A DNA stretch of 64,000 nt from Bradyrhizobium archetypum (GTDB taxonomy: Bacteria; Pseudomonadota; Alphaproteobacteria; Rhizobiales; Xanthobacteraceae), in contig NZ_JAAVLW010000002.1 in the NCBI RefSeq assembly GCF_013114835.1, positions 186,001 through 250,000 on the forward strand, given 5' to 3'. Positions 16,675 to 26,155 of this stretch are shown in pieces. Each line of letters begins with the position of its first letter. Within the stretch, counting starts at the first letter, position 1. The position numbers were made by a program, and so were the translations under genes. The notes beneath the pieces were generated by a model, which was given only the letters and a program-made list of their open reading frames with translations, searched no databases and was not told the DNA's origin.

Positions 16675-18987
16675 CTACGCGGCAGCGGCCTCGACCACGG
16701 GCTTGGCCATCGGCTGTTGCGGCTCGCGCGGCAGGACGATGCGCACCACCGTGCCGGTGCCGAGCTTGGAGCGCAGCCGCATCTTGCCGCCATGCAGGCT
16801 GGTCAGCGAACGCGCGATGGCAAGCCCGAGACCCGAACCCTGGTAGGTCTTGGTGAGCTGGCTCTCGACCTGTTCGAACGGCTTGCCCAGCCGCCGGAGC
16901 GAGTCGGGCGCGATGCCGATGCCGGTATCGGCGATCATCAGCACGATCGCGTCGGGCAGCAGGTGGCTGCGCACGGTGACCTTGCCGTTGTCGGGGGTGA
17001 ACTTCACGGCATTGGACAACAGGTTGACGAAGACCTGCTTGACGGCGCGGCGGTCGGCCACCACCGAGATGGTGCTTTCGATGTCGGCGTCGAGCGTCAG
17101 GTTCTTGTCCTCGGCGCGCCCGGAGACCACGCGCAGCGACTCCGCCAGGAGCTTCGACAGGTCGAGCTGCTCCATGTCGAGCTTCATCCGGCCGGCCTCG
17201 ATCTTCGACATGTCGAGGATGTCGTTGATGACTTCGAGCAGGTATTTGCCTGATGTCAGGATGTCGTGGCAGTACTCCTGATACTTGTCGGAGCCGAGGA
17301 CGCCGAACATGCCGCTGCCCATGATCTCGGAGAAGCCGATGATGGCGTTGAGCGGTGTGCGCAGCTCGTGGCTCATATTGGCGAGGAATTTCGACTTGGC
17401 CTGGTTGGCTTCCTCGGCGCGGTTCTTTTCCTGCGAATATTTTTCGGCGAGGTCGGCCAGTTCGGCCTTCGAGCGCTTCAGGTCGAGCACGTTGGCGCGC
17501 AGGCGCGCATCGTTCTCGATCAGCTTCTGCTCGTGCTCCTTGATCCGGGTGATGTCGGTGCCGACCGAGACGTAGCCGCCGTCCTTGGTGCGGCGCTCGG
17601 AGATGTGCAGCCAACTGCCATCGTCGAGCTGCGCTTCGAAGGTGCGGGCTCCCGGCGCTTGCGCGCCGGTCTCCTGCAGTCTGGTGCGCACTTCCGGCAT
17701 GCTGCCGACCTCGATCACGGTCTCGTACGACGTGCCGGGGGTCACCGCCGTGTCCGGCAGCTTGTGCAGCCGCTGGAAGTGCGAATTGCAGAGCACGAGG
17801 CGATCTTCGGCGTCCCACAGCACGAACGCTTCCGGGATGGTCTCGATCGCGTCGCGCAGCCTCAGGTCGGCCTCCACAGTCTTCTCGGCAAGGCTCTTCT
17901 GTTCGGTGATGTCGACTGCGATGCCGATCAGGTGCAGCCCGCCGTCGGCCGAGGTGTGGCTGAGCTCGCAGCGCACCCGCAGCCAGATCCAGTGGCCGCC
18001 GACGTGCTGCATGCGGAAGCTCTGATCGATATGGTCGATCTTGCCGGCGATCATCTGGTCGGCGATCTCGAACAGGTCGATATCGTCGGATTTCACCAGC
18101 GCATTGACCTCGCCGAAGGTGAGGAGGTCGTTGCGCGAGTCGAGGCCGAGCATCGTGAACATCGAAGCCGACCAGAAGATCCGGCCGCGCGAGAGGTCCC
18201 AGTCCCACAATCCGCAACGGCCGCGATTGAGCGCGGTGTCGATCCGGCCGCGGACTGCGTCGTTGATCAGGTCGCCTTCGCGGGCGCGGGTCGATTGCCA
18301 GTGGAAGGCGAAGCCGAGGATCAGCACGACGAAGCCGGTGGTCGCCGACAGCGTCACCGACAGCGCGGCATCCGAACCCCACAGCGGCTCGTTCTTTTCC
18401 TGGATGACGATGACCTGGCCGGGCAGCGCCTTGACCAGCTTCGAGATCGCCATGGCGCCGTTGCCGTTCGGCAGCGTCAGGTCGCTGATGATGCCCTGCT
18501 GGCCCGGGCCGGCGAGCAGTTGCGCCGTGCTGATGATGTCGAGGATGCTATCGTTGCCGCCGAGGCCGTCTTCGACCGGGACGCGGGCCAGAATGCGGTG
18601 ATCGGAGCCGGTGATGATGACATGGCGGCCGTTGGCAACGCCCCAGGCCGGAATCAGATCGGGCAGCAGGCTCTGCAGCCGCTCGATGCTGGCGGCGCGG
18701 TCCTGCCGGACCGAGGCAACGCGGTCGAGGCGGTCGGCGAGCAGGTCGGCGAGCGCGGAGAGATCACGCTTCATCGCGGCGCGCTTCTGCCGGCTTTGGT
18801 CGATCACCTGCACGAAGGCGCCGAGACAGATGGTGATGAGGAAGGCGATGATCAGCGTCGGCACGGCGCGGCGGAGCGCCGGCTCGGCCGTGAGCAAACG
18901 GTGATAGGCAGGCTTCGCGATCGATTGCGCCAATCCTTTGATGGAATCGGACTGGACGCGCACGTTCGCCGCATGCGCTCGCGCCAT
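16675..18987 (-). CDS. PAS-containing sensor histidine kinase, PleC/DivJ-like core
   Basis: A 770-residue membrane kinase. TM1 is at about 43-62, followed by a periplasmic sensor domain of about 145 residues and TM2 at about 210-230. Two PAS domains follow (about 250-365 and 376-485), then a coiled coil (485-533), the H-box with H540 (KSKFLANMSHELRTPLNAII), and an ATPase domain (NLLSNAVKFTP, DTGIGIAPDS, GSGLGLAIARSL). The H-box region resembles the alphaproteobacterial PleC/DivJ/PdhS class that acts on DivK-type regulators. That link is inference. It ends 3 bases from the convergent LysR gene. No response regulator is adjacent. Confidence 0.9.
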   Translation of the reverse strand: MARAHAANVRVQSDSIKGLAQSIAKPAYHRLLTAEPALRRAVPTLIIAFLITICLGAFVQVIDQSRQKRAAMKRDLSALADLLADRLDRVASVRQDRAASIERLQSLLPDLIPAWGVANGRHVIITGSDHRILARVPVEDGLGGNDSILDIISTAQLLAGPGQQGIISDLTLPNGNGAMAISKLVKALPGQVIVIQEKNEPLWGSDAALSVTLSATTGFVVLILGFAFHWQSTRAREGDLINDAVRGRIDTALNRGRCGLWDWDLSRGRIFWSASMFTMLGLDSRNDLLTFGEVNALVKSDDIDLFEIADQMIAGKIDHIDQSFRMQHVGGHWIWLRVRCELSHTSADGGLHLIGIAVDITEQKSLAEKTVEADLRLRDAIETIPEAFVLWDAEDRLVLCNSHFQRLHKLPDTAVTPGTSYETVIEVGSMPEVRTRLQETGAQAPGARTFEAQLDDGSWLHISERRTKDGGYVSVGTDITRIKEHEQKLIENDARLRANVLDLKRSKAELADLAEKYSQEKNRAEEANQAKSKFLANMSHELRTPLNAIIGFSEIMGSGMFGVLGSDKYQEYCHDILTSGKYLLEVINDILDMSKIEAGRMKLDMEQLDLSKLLAESLRVVSGRAEDKNLTLDADIESTISVVADRRAVKQVFVNLLSNAVKFTPDNGKVTVRSHLLPDAIVLMIADTGIGIAPDSLRRLGKPFEQVESQLTKTYQGSGLGLAIARSLTSLHGGKMRLRSKLGTGTVVRIVLPREPQQPMAKPVVEAAAA

Positions 18988-19178
18988 GCTTTAGACCCCC
19001 GCCGAAGGCTCTTTTGCACACTGTCCGGAAGCACCCCGTAGCTTCCGAATCATGCCGATTTGAATCCACTTTTTTCAGGCTGTCGAGAGTCAACGATTCG
19101 TTAATTCGAAATAAATCTTGTCCAACGCGAATTGAGGCACGGCAAAGCGAGTCCGAAACGGGAACGAGTCCCACAAAC

Positions 19179-20555
19179 CTACGCGCGCGGCGGCTCGGCA
19201 TGACTGATCACGCGCTTGATCGAAGGGAACGCGCGGCGCAGCGCGCGCTCGATCTCGTCGACGTTCTCATGCACCTTGATCACGCTCATCGACGGTGCAG
19301 CGCGGCAGTGGAAGTTAACGATTTCGCCGGCCTCGGTGTCGCGCACCCGCACATTGTGGATGTCATGGATCGCGCTGCTGCCGGCAAAGCGCGTGAGCGC
19401 GGCCTTGACGGTCTCGACGCGTTCGGGCGCGGCATCCGTGCCGTGCGGTAATTCCGGCTCGAGCGGCTCGATGTGGGTGTCGACCTCGACGTCCTCGCCG
19501 AAATCCTCGCGGATGCTGCGCTCGAGCCCATGGGCGATGTCATGTGCGGCCTTGAGTTCCATGTCGCCGTCGACTTCAAGATCGATGCTAACAATCAGCC
19601 GGTCGCCGAGATCATGCACGGTGACGTGGTGCACCGCGAGTCCGGAATTGCGGGCGATCACCATGATGCGCTCGCGCACACTCTCATTGTCACGCGCGAC
19701 CGGCACCGCGGTAAAGGTGAGGTCGGCATCGCCGAGCGCCTCGGTGACTGCCGCCTGCGCGGTTTTCTTGATCGCCTCGACGCGATCGATCGGGTAGGTG
19801 CGTGGCACCTTGGCAATGGCGTCGATGAAGTGCGTCGGTCCGACCATGCGCACCCGCACGCGCTCGACGCCGACCACGCCAGGTACCGCGCGGATCGCTG
19901 CGGTCGCCTTTTCGGAAGAGCCTTCCGGCGCGCGGTCGAGCAGCGTCTCGACGGTGGAGCGCCCGAGCCGCAGGCCGAGGATCGATATCATCACGGCAAC
20001 CGCGATCGCCGCGACCGAATCGCCCCAGGCAAAACCGAGGGCGGTCAGCACGAGGCCGGCGATGACGGCAAGGGAGCCGAGCACGTCGGAAGCGAAATGC
20101 AGCGCATCCGCCGCCAGCGCCTGGCTTTGCGTCTCGCGCGCGGTGCGATGCAGCGCCCGGGCGCGCCAGAAATTCACCGCGATATCGATTACCAGCACCA
20201 CGAAAGGGACAGCCGATACCGTCGGTGGCGCTGCACCTTCGCGCAGACGGCTCCAGGATTCGACCAGGATGCCGCCGGCCAGCACATAGAGCAGCGCAAT
20301 CACGCCGAGCGCCGAGAGGCTCTCGAACTTGCCGTGGCCGTAATGGTGTTCCGCGTCGGCCGGCTGGTCCGATACCCGCACCACCAGCCAGGTGATGACA
20401 GTTGCGATGACGTCGACGGAAGAGTGCAGCGCCTCCGAGATCAGCGCCAGCGAGCCGATCGTGACGCCGACCACGAACTTGGTCGCCGCCATGCCGGCGC
20501 TGGCAAAGATCGAGATCGCCGCGACGTTGGTTTTGAGGGTGGGGGTATTGGTCAT
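19179..20555 (-). CDS. Cation diffusion facilitator family metal exporter
   Basis: A 458-residue inner-membrane metal/proton antiporter. It has six predicted membrane helices in residues 1-210. The two metal-site motifs of the family are visible: EALHSSVDV in helix 2 and ADALHFASDV in helix 5. The His loop between helices 2 and 3 reads EHHYGHGKFES. The C-terminal half holds the usual cytoplasmic dimerisation domain and then a second similar ferredoxin-like region (to residue 458), making the protein longer than the usual 300 residues. Likely substrates are Zn, Co, Fe or Mn; the sequence does not decide. It is a single gene with no neighbouring metal regulator. Confidence 0.92.
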   Translation of the reverse strand: MTNTPTLKTNVAAISIFASAGMAATKFVVGVTIGSLALISEALHSSVDVIATVITWLVVRVSDQPADAEHHYGHGKFESLSALGVIALLYVLAGGILVESWSRLREGAAPPTVSAVPFVVLVIDIAVNFWRARALHRTARETQSQALAADALHFASDVLGSLAVIAGLVLTALGFAWGDSVAAIAVAVMISILGLRLGRSTVETLLDRAPEGSSEKATAAIRAVPGVVGVERVRVRMVGPTHFIDAIAKVPRTYPIDRVEAIKKTAQAAVTEALGDADLTFTAVPVARDNESVRERIMVIARNSGLAVHHVTVHDLGDRLIVSIDLEVDGDMELKAAHDIAHGLERSIREDFGEDVEVDTHIEPLEPELPHGTDAAPERVETVKAALTRFAGSSAIHDIHNVRVRDTEAGEIVNFHCRAAPSMSVIKVHENVDEIERALRRAFPSIKRVISHAEPPRA

Positions 20556-20792
20556 GGCCGGCGGTTTAGCAGGGGGGTTCTCAACATGAAAGCCCAGGGG
20601 CGAAGCCGCTATCGCAACTCACTTGCAGAAGCGATCTGTTGCGAATTGTTCTGAGTTGAAGGGCGGAGATGGCGACGCAACACTCGATCGTCGTCCCCTG
20701 CGAAGGCGGGAATCCAGTACGCCGCGGCTTCTCGGTTCAGTCGCTACTGCCTCTGGGATATTGGGTCGCCCAGTCAGTGTGCGGACCGGGGG

Positions 20793-20828
20793 GACATGGG
20801 TAACACTGCTTGGAGACATGGGTAACAC
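20793..20828. repeat. Direct repeat GACATGGGTAACAC, two copies, possible IS end
   Basis: The 14-mer occurs at 20793-20806 and 20815-20828, a 22-base pitch. Paired sites of this type resemble the terminal transposase-binding repeats of some insertion sequences, and the surrounding DNA is noncoding. No transposase gene is present. I therefore read it as a possible leftover IS end. Confidence 0.4.
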
Positions 20829-20925
20829 ATCGACGGCATGGGGCGATGACATTTGAGTGTGGGGCGACGTTCTCGCGACGCATTGCGCCCGAGCTTTGCA
20901 AATTCGTTTCGCCCTACAGGTAAGA

Positions 20926-21042
20926 GGGCGCAGGGAATGCCGGGTGCTTGCTGCACCCGCGGTCTCGTGTGCAAATGTCGAAAAGAAACGCACACGAGCA
21001 TACAGGTACAGCCGCGGCACGCGGGCATCCCTGCGCAATGGC
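20926..21042. repeat. Large imperfect palindromic intergenic repeat
   Basis: The outer arms GCGCAGGGAATGCC and GGCATCCCTGCGC are near-complementary. An inner stem pairs CTCGTGTGC with GCACACGAG. It resembles a dispersed repeat I recall from bradyrhizobial intergenic regions. It has no coding potential. Confidence 0.5.
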
Positions 21043-21388
21043 GGCCGTAGCCGCCCTGCGAACACCTCTCTCACCGACGCTGCCGCGTCCATAGCATCCC
21101 GCCCCACGTTCGTGACGATGGCCAACGCCCCTCTTGTCGGGGCGGGATGGGGCGAGTTGTACGGGTCATTTGGGTCTCTCGCGAAGCGGAATATCTTTGA
21201 TGCGACGACTGGACGAGTAAATCACCTTGAAGTTGTTGGTGAAAATTGATTATTCGAGAAAAATCGATTTTGCGACGCCATGAACCGGCACTTCCGAACC
21301 TTCCTGATGCCGATGTCGCTGAATGGAGACCCATTTCGGACATCTGATGCGGTATGTAGGCTCGCGTGTGGTCAAGGAGCCCCTGTGG

Positions 21389-23155
21389 TCACTCGGGAAG
21401 ACCCGCTTGACGGAGCCCCTCGGCGAACGTGGCTAGGTCCTCTGTTCGGCGAAATGGTGCCAAATCTTTGAGATTAGAGGCGCGCAAATTGGGATTGCAT
21501 TCGAGCGCTTGTGTCAAACCCCTCTGTGCTTGCCCATGCCGCCCGGCGAGCGCACTGCTAGCTGCAAAACTGCAAATCGATAACAGGAAAGTCGGATTGT
21601 CCCGCATTGACTGCTCGGCGTATGACGATGCCACGTCATAGCGGCCCGCAAGGAAATGAGCATAAGCCGCGGCTCCCAGCATGCCGTACTGCGATGGATC
21701 AACCGGGCTCAGCCGCATGGCCTGCGCGACGTGATCAAGTGCGAGATCGGGCTCACCTCTCCAAATTCTCAACCAGCTGCTGAGCATCCAAGCTTGCGCC
21801 AAGTTGGGATTGACCACTAATCCCCGATCCATAAATGCAGCCGCATCGTCGAACTCGTGGGCGACAAATGCGAGTGCGTATCCACCCATACATAGCGCGA
21901 CTGGATCATCTCCGCCCAAATGCACAGCCTTCCGGGCCAGACGCGTAGCTTCGGCACTCTCCTGAGTATCCTCGACCATCCACCCACGTGCCTTTCGTTG
22001 CGTGTAGCACCATGCGGCCATGCCGTAGGCGCAGGCCAGCCGTGGGTCCAGCGCGGTCGCCTTGCCAAAGAGCTGGAGCGCCTTATCGTTCGCCTCCACG
22101 GTATGTCGACGAGCCTTCGGTAAACCGCGCAGATAGTAGTCGTATGCATCGAGATTTTCAGTTGGTTTGTGCATGGCTCGCTTGATCTCCGCATCTTGCA
22201 ACTTAGGAGCGATTGCACCCACAACGCTGGAAGTCACATGGTCCTGTAGTTCGAATATGTCTGCGAGCGCTCCGTCAAAACGATCCACCCACAGGTGTGC
22301 TCCCGTTTCAGCATCGATTAGCTGCCCCGCGATACGAATGCGATTCCCAGCCTTGCGCACGCTACCTTCAAGGAGGTACCGAATCCCCAGTTCGCGGCCG
22401 ACCTGCTTCACATCCACCACGCGGCCCTTGTAAGTGAAGCTCGAGTTGCGGGCGATTACAAACAGCCAAGGGAAACGCGATAGCGCCATCGTGATGTCCT
22501 CCACCACGCCATCTGCGAAATACTCCTGCTCCGGATCTGCACTGAGGTTCTGAAAGGGAAGCACCGCAATTGATGGCTTATCTGGGAGAGCCAACACAGG
22601 TCTTTGTCTTACTGTAACGCGATCCATGACTTTGAAAATGCGGACCGGCCGCGCAATATTCTTAAGGCGCTGTTCGCCAAGTTCGACGAATTCAGCCGCG
22701 ATCTTTCCCACAACTTGATCGTAGGCTGATGACGAGATGCAGATACCGCCGGGTTCTGCGATGCCTTCAAGCCGCGCCGCAATGTTTACGCCATCGCCAA
22801 AGACGTCATGCGGCTCGACGATGACGTCACCGATATTGACTCCCACACGAAACGCAATACGCCTGTCTTCCGCATCTGCGGTTGTCAGTTCTCTGATACG
22901 GGTCTGGAATTCCATCGCAGCCCGAACCGCTCGGACCGCACTCGGAAACTCCGCCAAGAATCCATCCCCAGTGTTCTTGACGATGCGACCGCCGTGCTCC
23001 CCAATCGTGGGCTCGATAGCGGCCGCTAGCAGCGTCGTCAGTCTGGAATGCGTAGCCTCTTCGTCATTGTGCATAAGCCGCGAATAGCCAGCGACGTCGG
23101 CAGCCAGTATCGCCGACAATCTGCGCTCGATCCGGTTTGGCCTGTCTTTCGGCAT
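21389..23155 (-). CDS. Class III adenylate cyclase with C-terminal TPR domain
   Basis: A 588-residue soluble protein that probably makes cAMP. The cyclase domain (about 10-175) shows both metal aspartates (ILAADVAGYSRLM and KNTGDGFLAEF) and the N/R pair in FGDGVNIAARLEGIAEPGG. A TolB/CadC-like segment (about 195-320: PDKPSIAVLPFQNLSADPEQ, EGSVRKAGNRIRIAGQLIDA) is followed by TPR repeats (about 350-588). The same layout appears in the gene starting at 62734, so they are paralogues. The large multigene family of such cyclases is typical of bradyrhizobia. There is no clear ribosome site. It is transcribed toward the repeat-rich gap. Confidence 0.9.
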   Translation of the reverse strand: MPKDRPNRIERRLSAILAADVAGYSRLMHNDEEATHSRLTTLLAAAIEPTIGEHGGRIVKNTGDGFLAEFPSAVRAVRAAMEFQTRIRELTTADAEDRRIAFRVGVNIGDVIVEPHDVFGDGVNIAARLEGIAEPGGICISSSAYDQVVGKIAAEFVELGEQRLKNIARPVRIFKVMDRVTVRQRPVLALPDKPSIAVLPFQNLSADPEQEYFADGVVEDITMALSRFPWLFVIARNSSFTYKGRVVDVKQVGRELGIRYLLEGSVRKAGNRIRIAGQLIDAETGAHLWVDRFDGALADIFELQDHVTSSVVGAIAPKLQDAEIKRAMHKPTENLDAYDYYLRGLPKARRHTVEANDKALQLFGKATALDPRLACAYGMAAWCYTQRKARGWMVEDTQESAEATRLARKAVHLGGDDPVALCMGGYALAFVAHEFDDAAAFMDRGLVVNPNLAQAWMLSSWLRIWRGEPDLALDHVAQAMRLSPVDPSQYGMLGAAAYAHFLAGRYDVASSYAEQSMRDNPTFLLSICSFAASSALAGRHGQAQRGLTQALECNPNLRASNLKDLAPFRRTEDLATFAEGLRQAGLPE

Positions 23156-23305
23156 GGCACACAGCCCCGACCTAAATCACACTCTATGACGCATCAAGGA
23201 CTTATGCCAAACGCGTTTTGAGGGGGATAATACCTGCCGACGTCGCTTATGGCGCTTAGCGGACTTTATGTGACTTCGATCAATATCTGGTCTGGACCCA
23301 AGGCA

Positions 23306-23391
23306 GCGCGTAGGGCGGCGGATTGGCCGCAGGCGTAATCCGCCGCTGCATCCGAAGATGGTATTGCGCTGCGCTAATCGGCCCTACGCGC
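23306..23391. repeat. Nested inverted repeat, REP-like
   Basis: GCGCGTAGGGC at 23306-23316 is perfectly complementary to GCCCTACGCGC at 23381-23391. Inside, GGCGGATT and its inverse AATCCGCC form a second pair. The same GCGTAATCCGCC core forms the hairpin at 25818-25860. It sits immediately after the methyltransferase stop codon and could end that transcript. Confidence 0.6.
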
Positions 23392-24179
23392 TACTTCGGC
23401 CGGCATCCGCTAATCGCATGCGCGCGTGCATCACATATTATGTGGTCATCGGCGTCTGCTGGTAAGCGGGCACGCACCCGTAACTTGAGCGTATCAACGT
23501 CTTCAGATTGCATGGCGGCAACCGTGGGCCCAAGCGCAGGGGACTTGAGATTTGTTGTCCAGAAATCGTCAAAATTTGCAAAGGTCCGGCTTACAGTGAT
23601 CTCCCGCGTTTGCACGTCCTCGAGACCTGCACCGATCCACAAGTCGCGTAACGCTTCCATTCGAGACGCGTCCATCCGTGGTGGGCGCGGCGGCGCAATG
23701 CCCATTGCCTGCATTTCAAGGAGGATTGGATCTAGTGGAAACCCGCCACCCAGCATGTCCCACATGTAGGTCGCGACTGCACCGCCCGGGCGAACTACTC
23801 GAACCATCTCGCTAACGCCCTTCGCGGGCTCCGGAACGAACACAAGCACCAAGGCCATCACGGCCGCATCGAAGCTGCCATCGCCGAAGGGAAGCGCCAT
23901 GGCGTCGCCCTTGCAGTACTTTGCCAGGTCTGACGCGGTTCGTGTGCGTGCAAAAGCGAGCTGCGCTTCAGATGGATCAATACCTTGGACCTCCACGGGG
24001 CTACATCGCTTGACCAATAGCTCGGTGAAGGCCCCGTTGCCGCAGCCGATGTCGATCCACCGCAAGCCCGGGGATGGCGCCAACCAATCAAGGAAGAGTT
24101 GACCAACGAGCCGGCTCCAGACTCCCATCATCTGCTCATAGGCGGCGCCGTCATCGAATAGAATTTCTTGTTCGACCAT
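23391..24179 (-). CDS. Class I SAM-dependent methyltransferase
   Basis: A 262-residue cytoplasmic methyltransferase of unknown substrate. Motif I is LRWIDIGCGNGAFTELLVKR, followed by the acidic residue of strand 2 (VQGIDPSEAQ), motif II-like GDAMALPFGDGSFDAAVMA, and a UbiE/Methyltransf_11-like VRVVRPGGAVATYMWD. ATG at 24179 is preferred because GGGAGC lies upstream; an in-frame start at 24212 is also possible. The C-terminal third carries no named domain. It stands alone, with no linked enzyme to hint at a substrate. Confidence 0.87.
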   Translation of the reverse strand: MVEQEILFDDGAAYEQMMGVWSRLVGQLFLDWLAPSPGLRWIDIGCGNGAFTELLVKRCSPVEVQGIDPSEAQLAFARTRTASDLAKYCKGDAMALPFGDGSFDAAVMALVLVFVPEPAKGVSEMVRVVRPGGAVATYMWDMLGGGFPLDPILLEMQAMGIAPPRPPRMDASRMEALRDLWIGAGLEDVQTREITVSRTFANFDDFWTTNLKSPALGPTVAAMQSEDVDTLKLRVRARLPADADDHIICDARAHAISGCRPK

Positions 24180-24583
24180 TGCTGAAGCTCCCGCCGCGAC
24201 CCGCAACTGCACCGCTCAACGGTACCATTGCCCTCGCCGTGTTTCCACGGCCGCTCGGACGCGCGCTTGGTCTGAAATTGGGCCTGTTGCAGACGTGACT
24301 GGCGGCGCGGCCGATATCAGCGCGTAAGTCCACACTCCTCGTCCGGATTGCTGGTATGGCGGTAAGCCACGAGCCGGTTGCCAAAGACGGCTTGCTGGGC
24401 TTGATGGTCGACGGTCGGGTCGTTGAAGACGGCGAGCGTTCGCATGTGATTGCTAGTCAACAAACGGAGGCGTTTGTTCGAGTAGATGGGCAACCAACAG
24501 GGCGGGTAAGAGTTCTGAGAGGGCAGTCATGGAGGTATTTGCTCGAACAAAATTGTAACCTGCAACCCATCTGGGAGGAAACC
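24180..24583. other. Intergenic region upstream of a secreted protein gene
   Basis: A 404-base gap. The frame of the downstream gene stays open from 24356, but that stretch lacks a ribosome site and precedes a clear signal peptide, so I treat it as noncoding. It contains an 8-bp perfect hairpin, AACAAACG (24459-24466) with CGTTTGTT (24471-24478). It presumably holds promoters for the two divergent genes. Confidence 0.4.
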
Positions 24584-25117
24584 ATGAGGTATCATCTCAA
24601 CTCATCGCGGATGTGGGGTTGTGTTGTGCTTGCTTTGACAGTCCCGGCGGCCACTGTCCCGGCCGTGGCGGAAGAAACCGGCCAATGGTTCGGTCGAGCC
24701 GTTCTGGTCACGCTGTCGAGCAAGAGCGTGAAGCTGGAGCACCGGGCTGACCATACGATGTCGCTCACTGAATACGACGGCGCCGTATTCAATGCCGACG
24801 GCAAGCCCTTCCTCGACAAGGCCCGCTATCAGGTGGTTGATCAAACGGATGCCGGCGTATCGAGCGGCGGCTACAAGACCTTCACAGAGGCCGATGGATC
24901 CAAGGTCTTTGCCAAGTACGTCCTGAAAGACGCGAAGCCCCGGGAGTTTCGCGGGACATTCCAGTTCACCGGCGGCACAGGTAAGTATGCGGGGATCACA
25001 GGCAGCGGCGATTATCATGTCGTCCTGATCAGCGACACGGCCTTGTGGGATGAACTCCGCGGCGAGTACAAGATTCCGGACAAGCCGACTATGGGGAGCG
25101 CTGCGCCTCCAAGGTAA
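24584..25117 (+). CDS. Secreted protein with allene-oxide-cyclase-like barrel features
   Basis: A 177-residue exported protein. ATG 24584 follows GGGAGGAA at ideal spacing. The signal peptide runs to about residue 29 (VPAATVPAVAEETG). The mature part is beta-rich and contains GTFQFTGGTGKYAGITGSGD, the kind of strand-turn signature seen in allene-oxide-cyclase-like and dirigent-like barrels, in which FxFTGGTGxYxGxxG is typical. It ends in a flexible Pro/Ala tail. No enzymatic residues can be assigned and no partner gene is adjacent. Confidence 0.7.
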   Translation: MRYHLNSSRMWGCVVLALTVPAATVPAVAEETGQWFGRAVLVTLSSKSVKLEHRADHTMSLTEYDGAVFNADGKPFLDKARYQVVDQTDAGVSSGGYKTFTEADGSKVFAKYVLKDAKPREFRGTFQFTGGTGKYAGITGSGDYHVVLISDTALWDELRGEYKIPDKPTMGSAAPPR

Positions 25118-25607
25118 GCTGCTCAATTGGGCATCGATTTCCGCTGCTGGTCTCGGTGGACGTGCCGACCCTTCCGATTGGTGTGTCTGCTTCCGGGCGG
25201 ATAGGCTGGACATGGCGAAGTAAACCGCCACATCCGCCAATGGCCACGGCCTGAAATTTTTGAACCCAGCCGGCTCGGCTGGCGTTCGAAAATTACTGGC
25301 ACGTAACAAATTTCGCACCTCGTGACACAAAAGATTTGACGCGCTGAATTTTCTCTGTGTTTAGATCATGACACTCGTCGCGGGTGAAATTGCCTGCACT
25401 CTTGAGGACCGTAATGCGCAACGCACGCACACCCATCGCAGAGACTGCCGCCTGCGTCCGGCCACTTATTCGGCTGGCCGATTGGTCGTGCATGTCCGTG
25501 ATGAATTGGGGTCCGAATTTTCAGCTCGAAGCTGAGCTGATCCGCAAAGCAAGAGTGTAACTCCCGGCGCAGGGCAGCTCCCTCCGCCGAACTGGCAGGA
25601 GGGCAAG
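25118..25607. other. 490-base intergenic region, nothing identified
   Basis: No frame here combines a ribosome site, a plausible start and protein-like composition. A 66-codon frame on the - strand (25293-25493) is basic and lacks a ribosome site. I see no strong terminator, repeat or RNA gene. The right end holds GGCAGGAGGG, the ribosome site of the small frame at 25608. Confidence 0.4.
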
Positions 25608-25823
25608 ATGAACGCCCGCAACGACGTCAAGAGACCATCCGATCAGAAGTTGGACGCGGGGCCTATGCTGGCAGCGGCTCAACTGCGATTTGCCGCGCGG
25701 GTTGATTTTCTCGTGGCTCGCTGGCTCGAGCGCTGCGCCAACAACGCCGAGGCCGCACAACGGCTGTTCAAGACCGATCGGAAGCCCACGCGGGATTTCG
25801 GGGTGGGCGTAAGTCAAGCGTAA
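25608..25823 (+). CDS. Possible small protein of 71 residues
   Basis: ATG 25608 lies 6 bases after GGAGGG. The product (begins MNARNDVKRPSDQKLDAGPM) is predicted to contain one amphipathic helix (FAARVDFLVARWLERCANNA) and no membrane segment. Its stop codon lies inside the left arm of a palindromic repeat. Composition is acceptable, but there is no family match I can name. It could also be a chance frame in a long gap. Confidence 0.35.
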   Translation: MNARNDVKRPSDQKLDAGPMLAAAQLRFAARVDFLVARWLERCANNAEAAQRLFKTDRKPTRDFGVGVSQA

Positions 25824-25860
25824 TCCGCCGCTGCGTTTCAAGCCAGATGGCGGATTACGC
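25818..25860. repeat. Perfect 12-bp inverted repeat, REP-like hairpin
   Basis: GCGTAATCCGCC at 25818-25829 pairs perfectly with GGCGGATTACGC at 25849-25860, with a 19-base loop. The same core is seen at 23306-23391 and, degraded, near 27672 (GGCGGATTAGCC). It is a short dispersed palindrome family rather than a classic terminator, since no T-run follows. Confidence 0.7.
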
Positions 25861-26155
25861 GGGGTTTGCCTCCGGCGCGCATTCGCGGCGCCCCCGTTCG
25901 CTGATCCGCCTACGAGCGATAACGACAGATTGCGACAGCGCGTTAAGACAGCTTGGCTGCCAGATTACTTTCAGTTGCGCCCGGAAAAATTTCGGCGTTG
26001 AATTCGCCGCGTTGATGCGCCGCGGCCGCAAGGCCTGATCATCGATATAACTTTCGGGCAAGACGGGGAGGTACACCGGCTCGGTCCACTCAACGGATCT
26101 GAAGCGGTCAAGCGCGTGCGCTCAACTCTGATCGACCCAGCCAGGGAGGAGAACG

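Larger units (their letters stand above)
20556..21388. other. 833-base intergenic region holding decayed repeats
   Basis: No convincing gene is present in any frame; the open frames are short, Arg/Pro-rich and lack ribosome sites. It contains two copies of a 14-base direct repeat (20793-20828) and a large imperfect palindromic element (20926-21042), described separately. The mix looks like insertion-sequence debris plus a dispersed intergenic repeat. Confidence 0.55.

Noticed and set aside
17266-19041. 591-codon frame opposite the PAS kinase
   Set aside because: The sense strand encodes complete PAS, HisKA and ATPase motifs. The antisense product is Arg/Gly/Asp-rich noise.
25293-25493. 66-codon frame on the - strand
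   Set aside because: It has no ribosome site, and its composition is like random GC-rich DNA.
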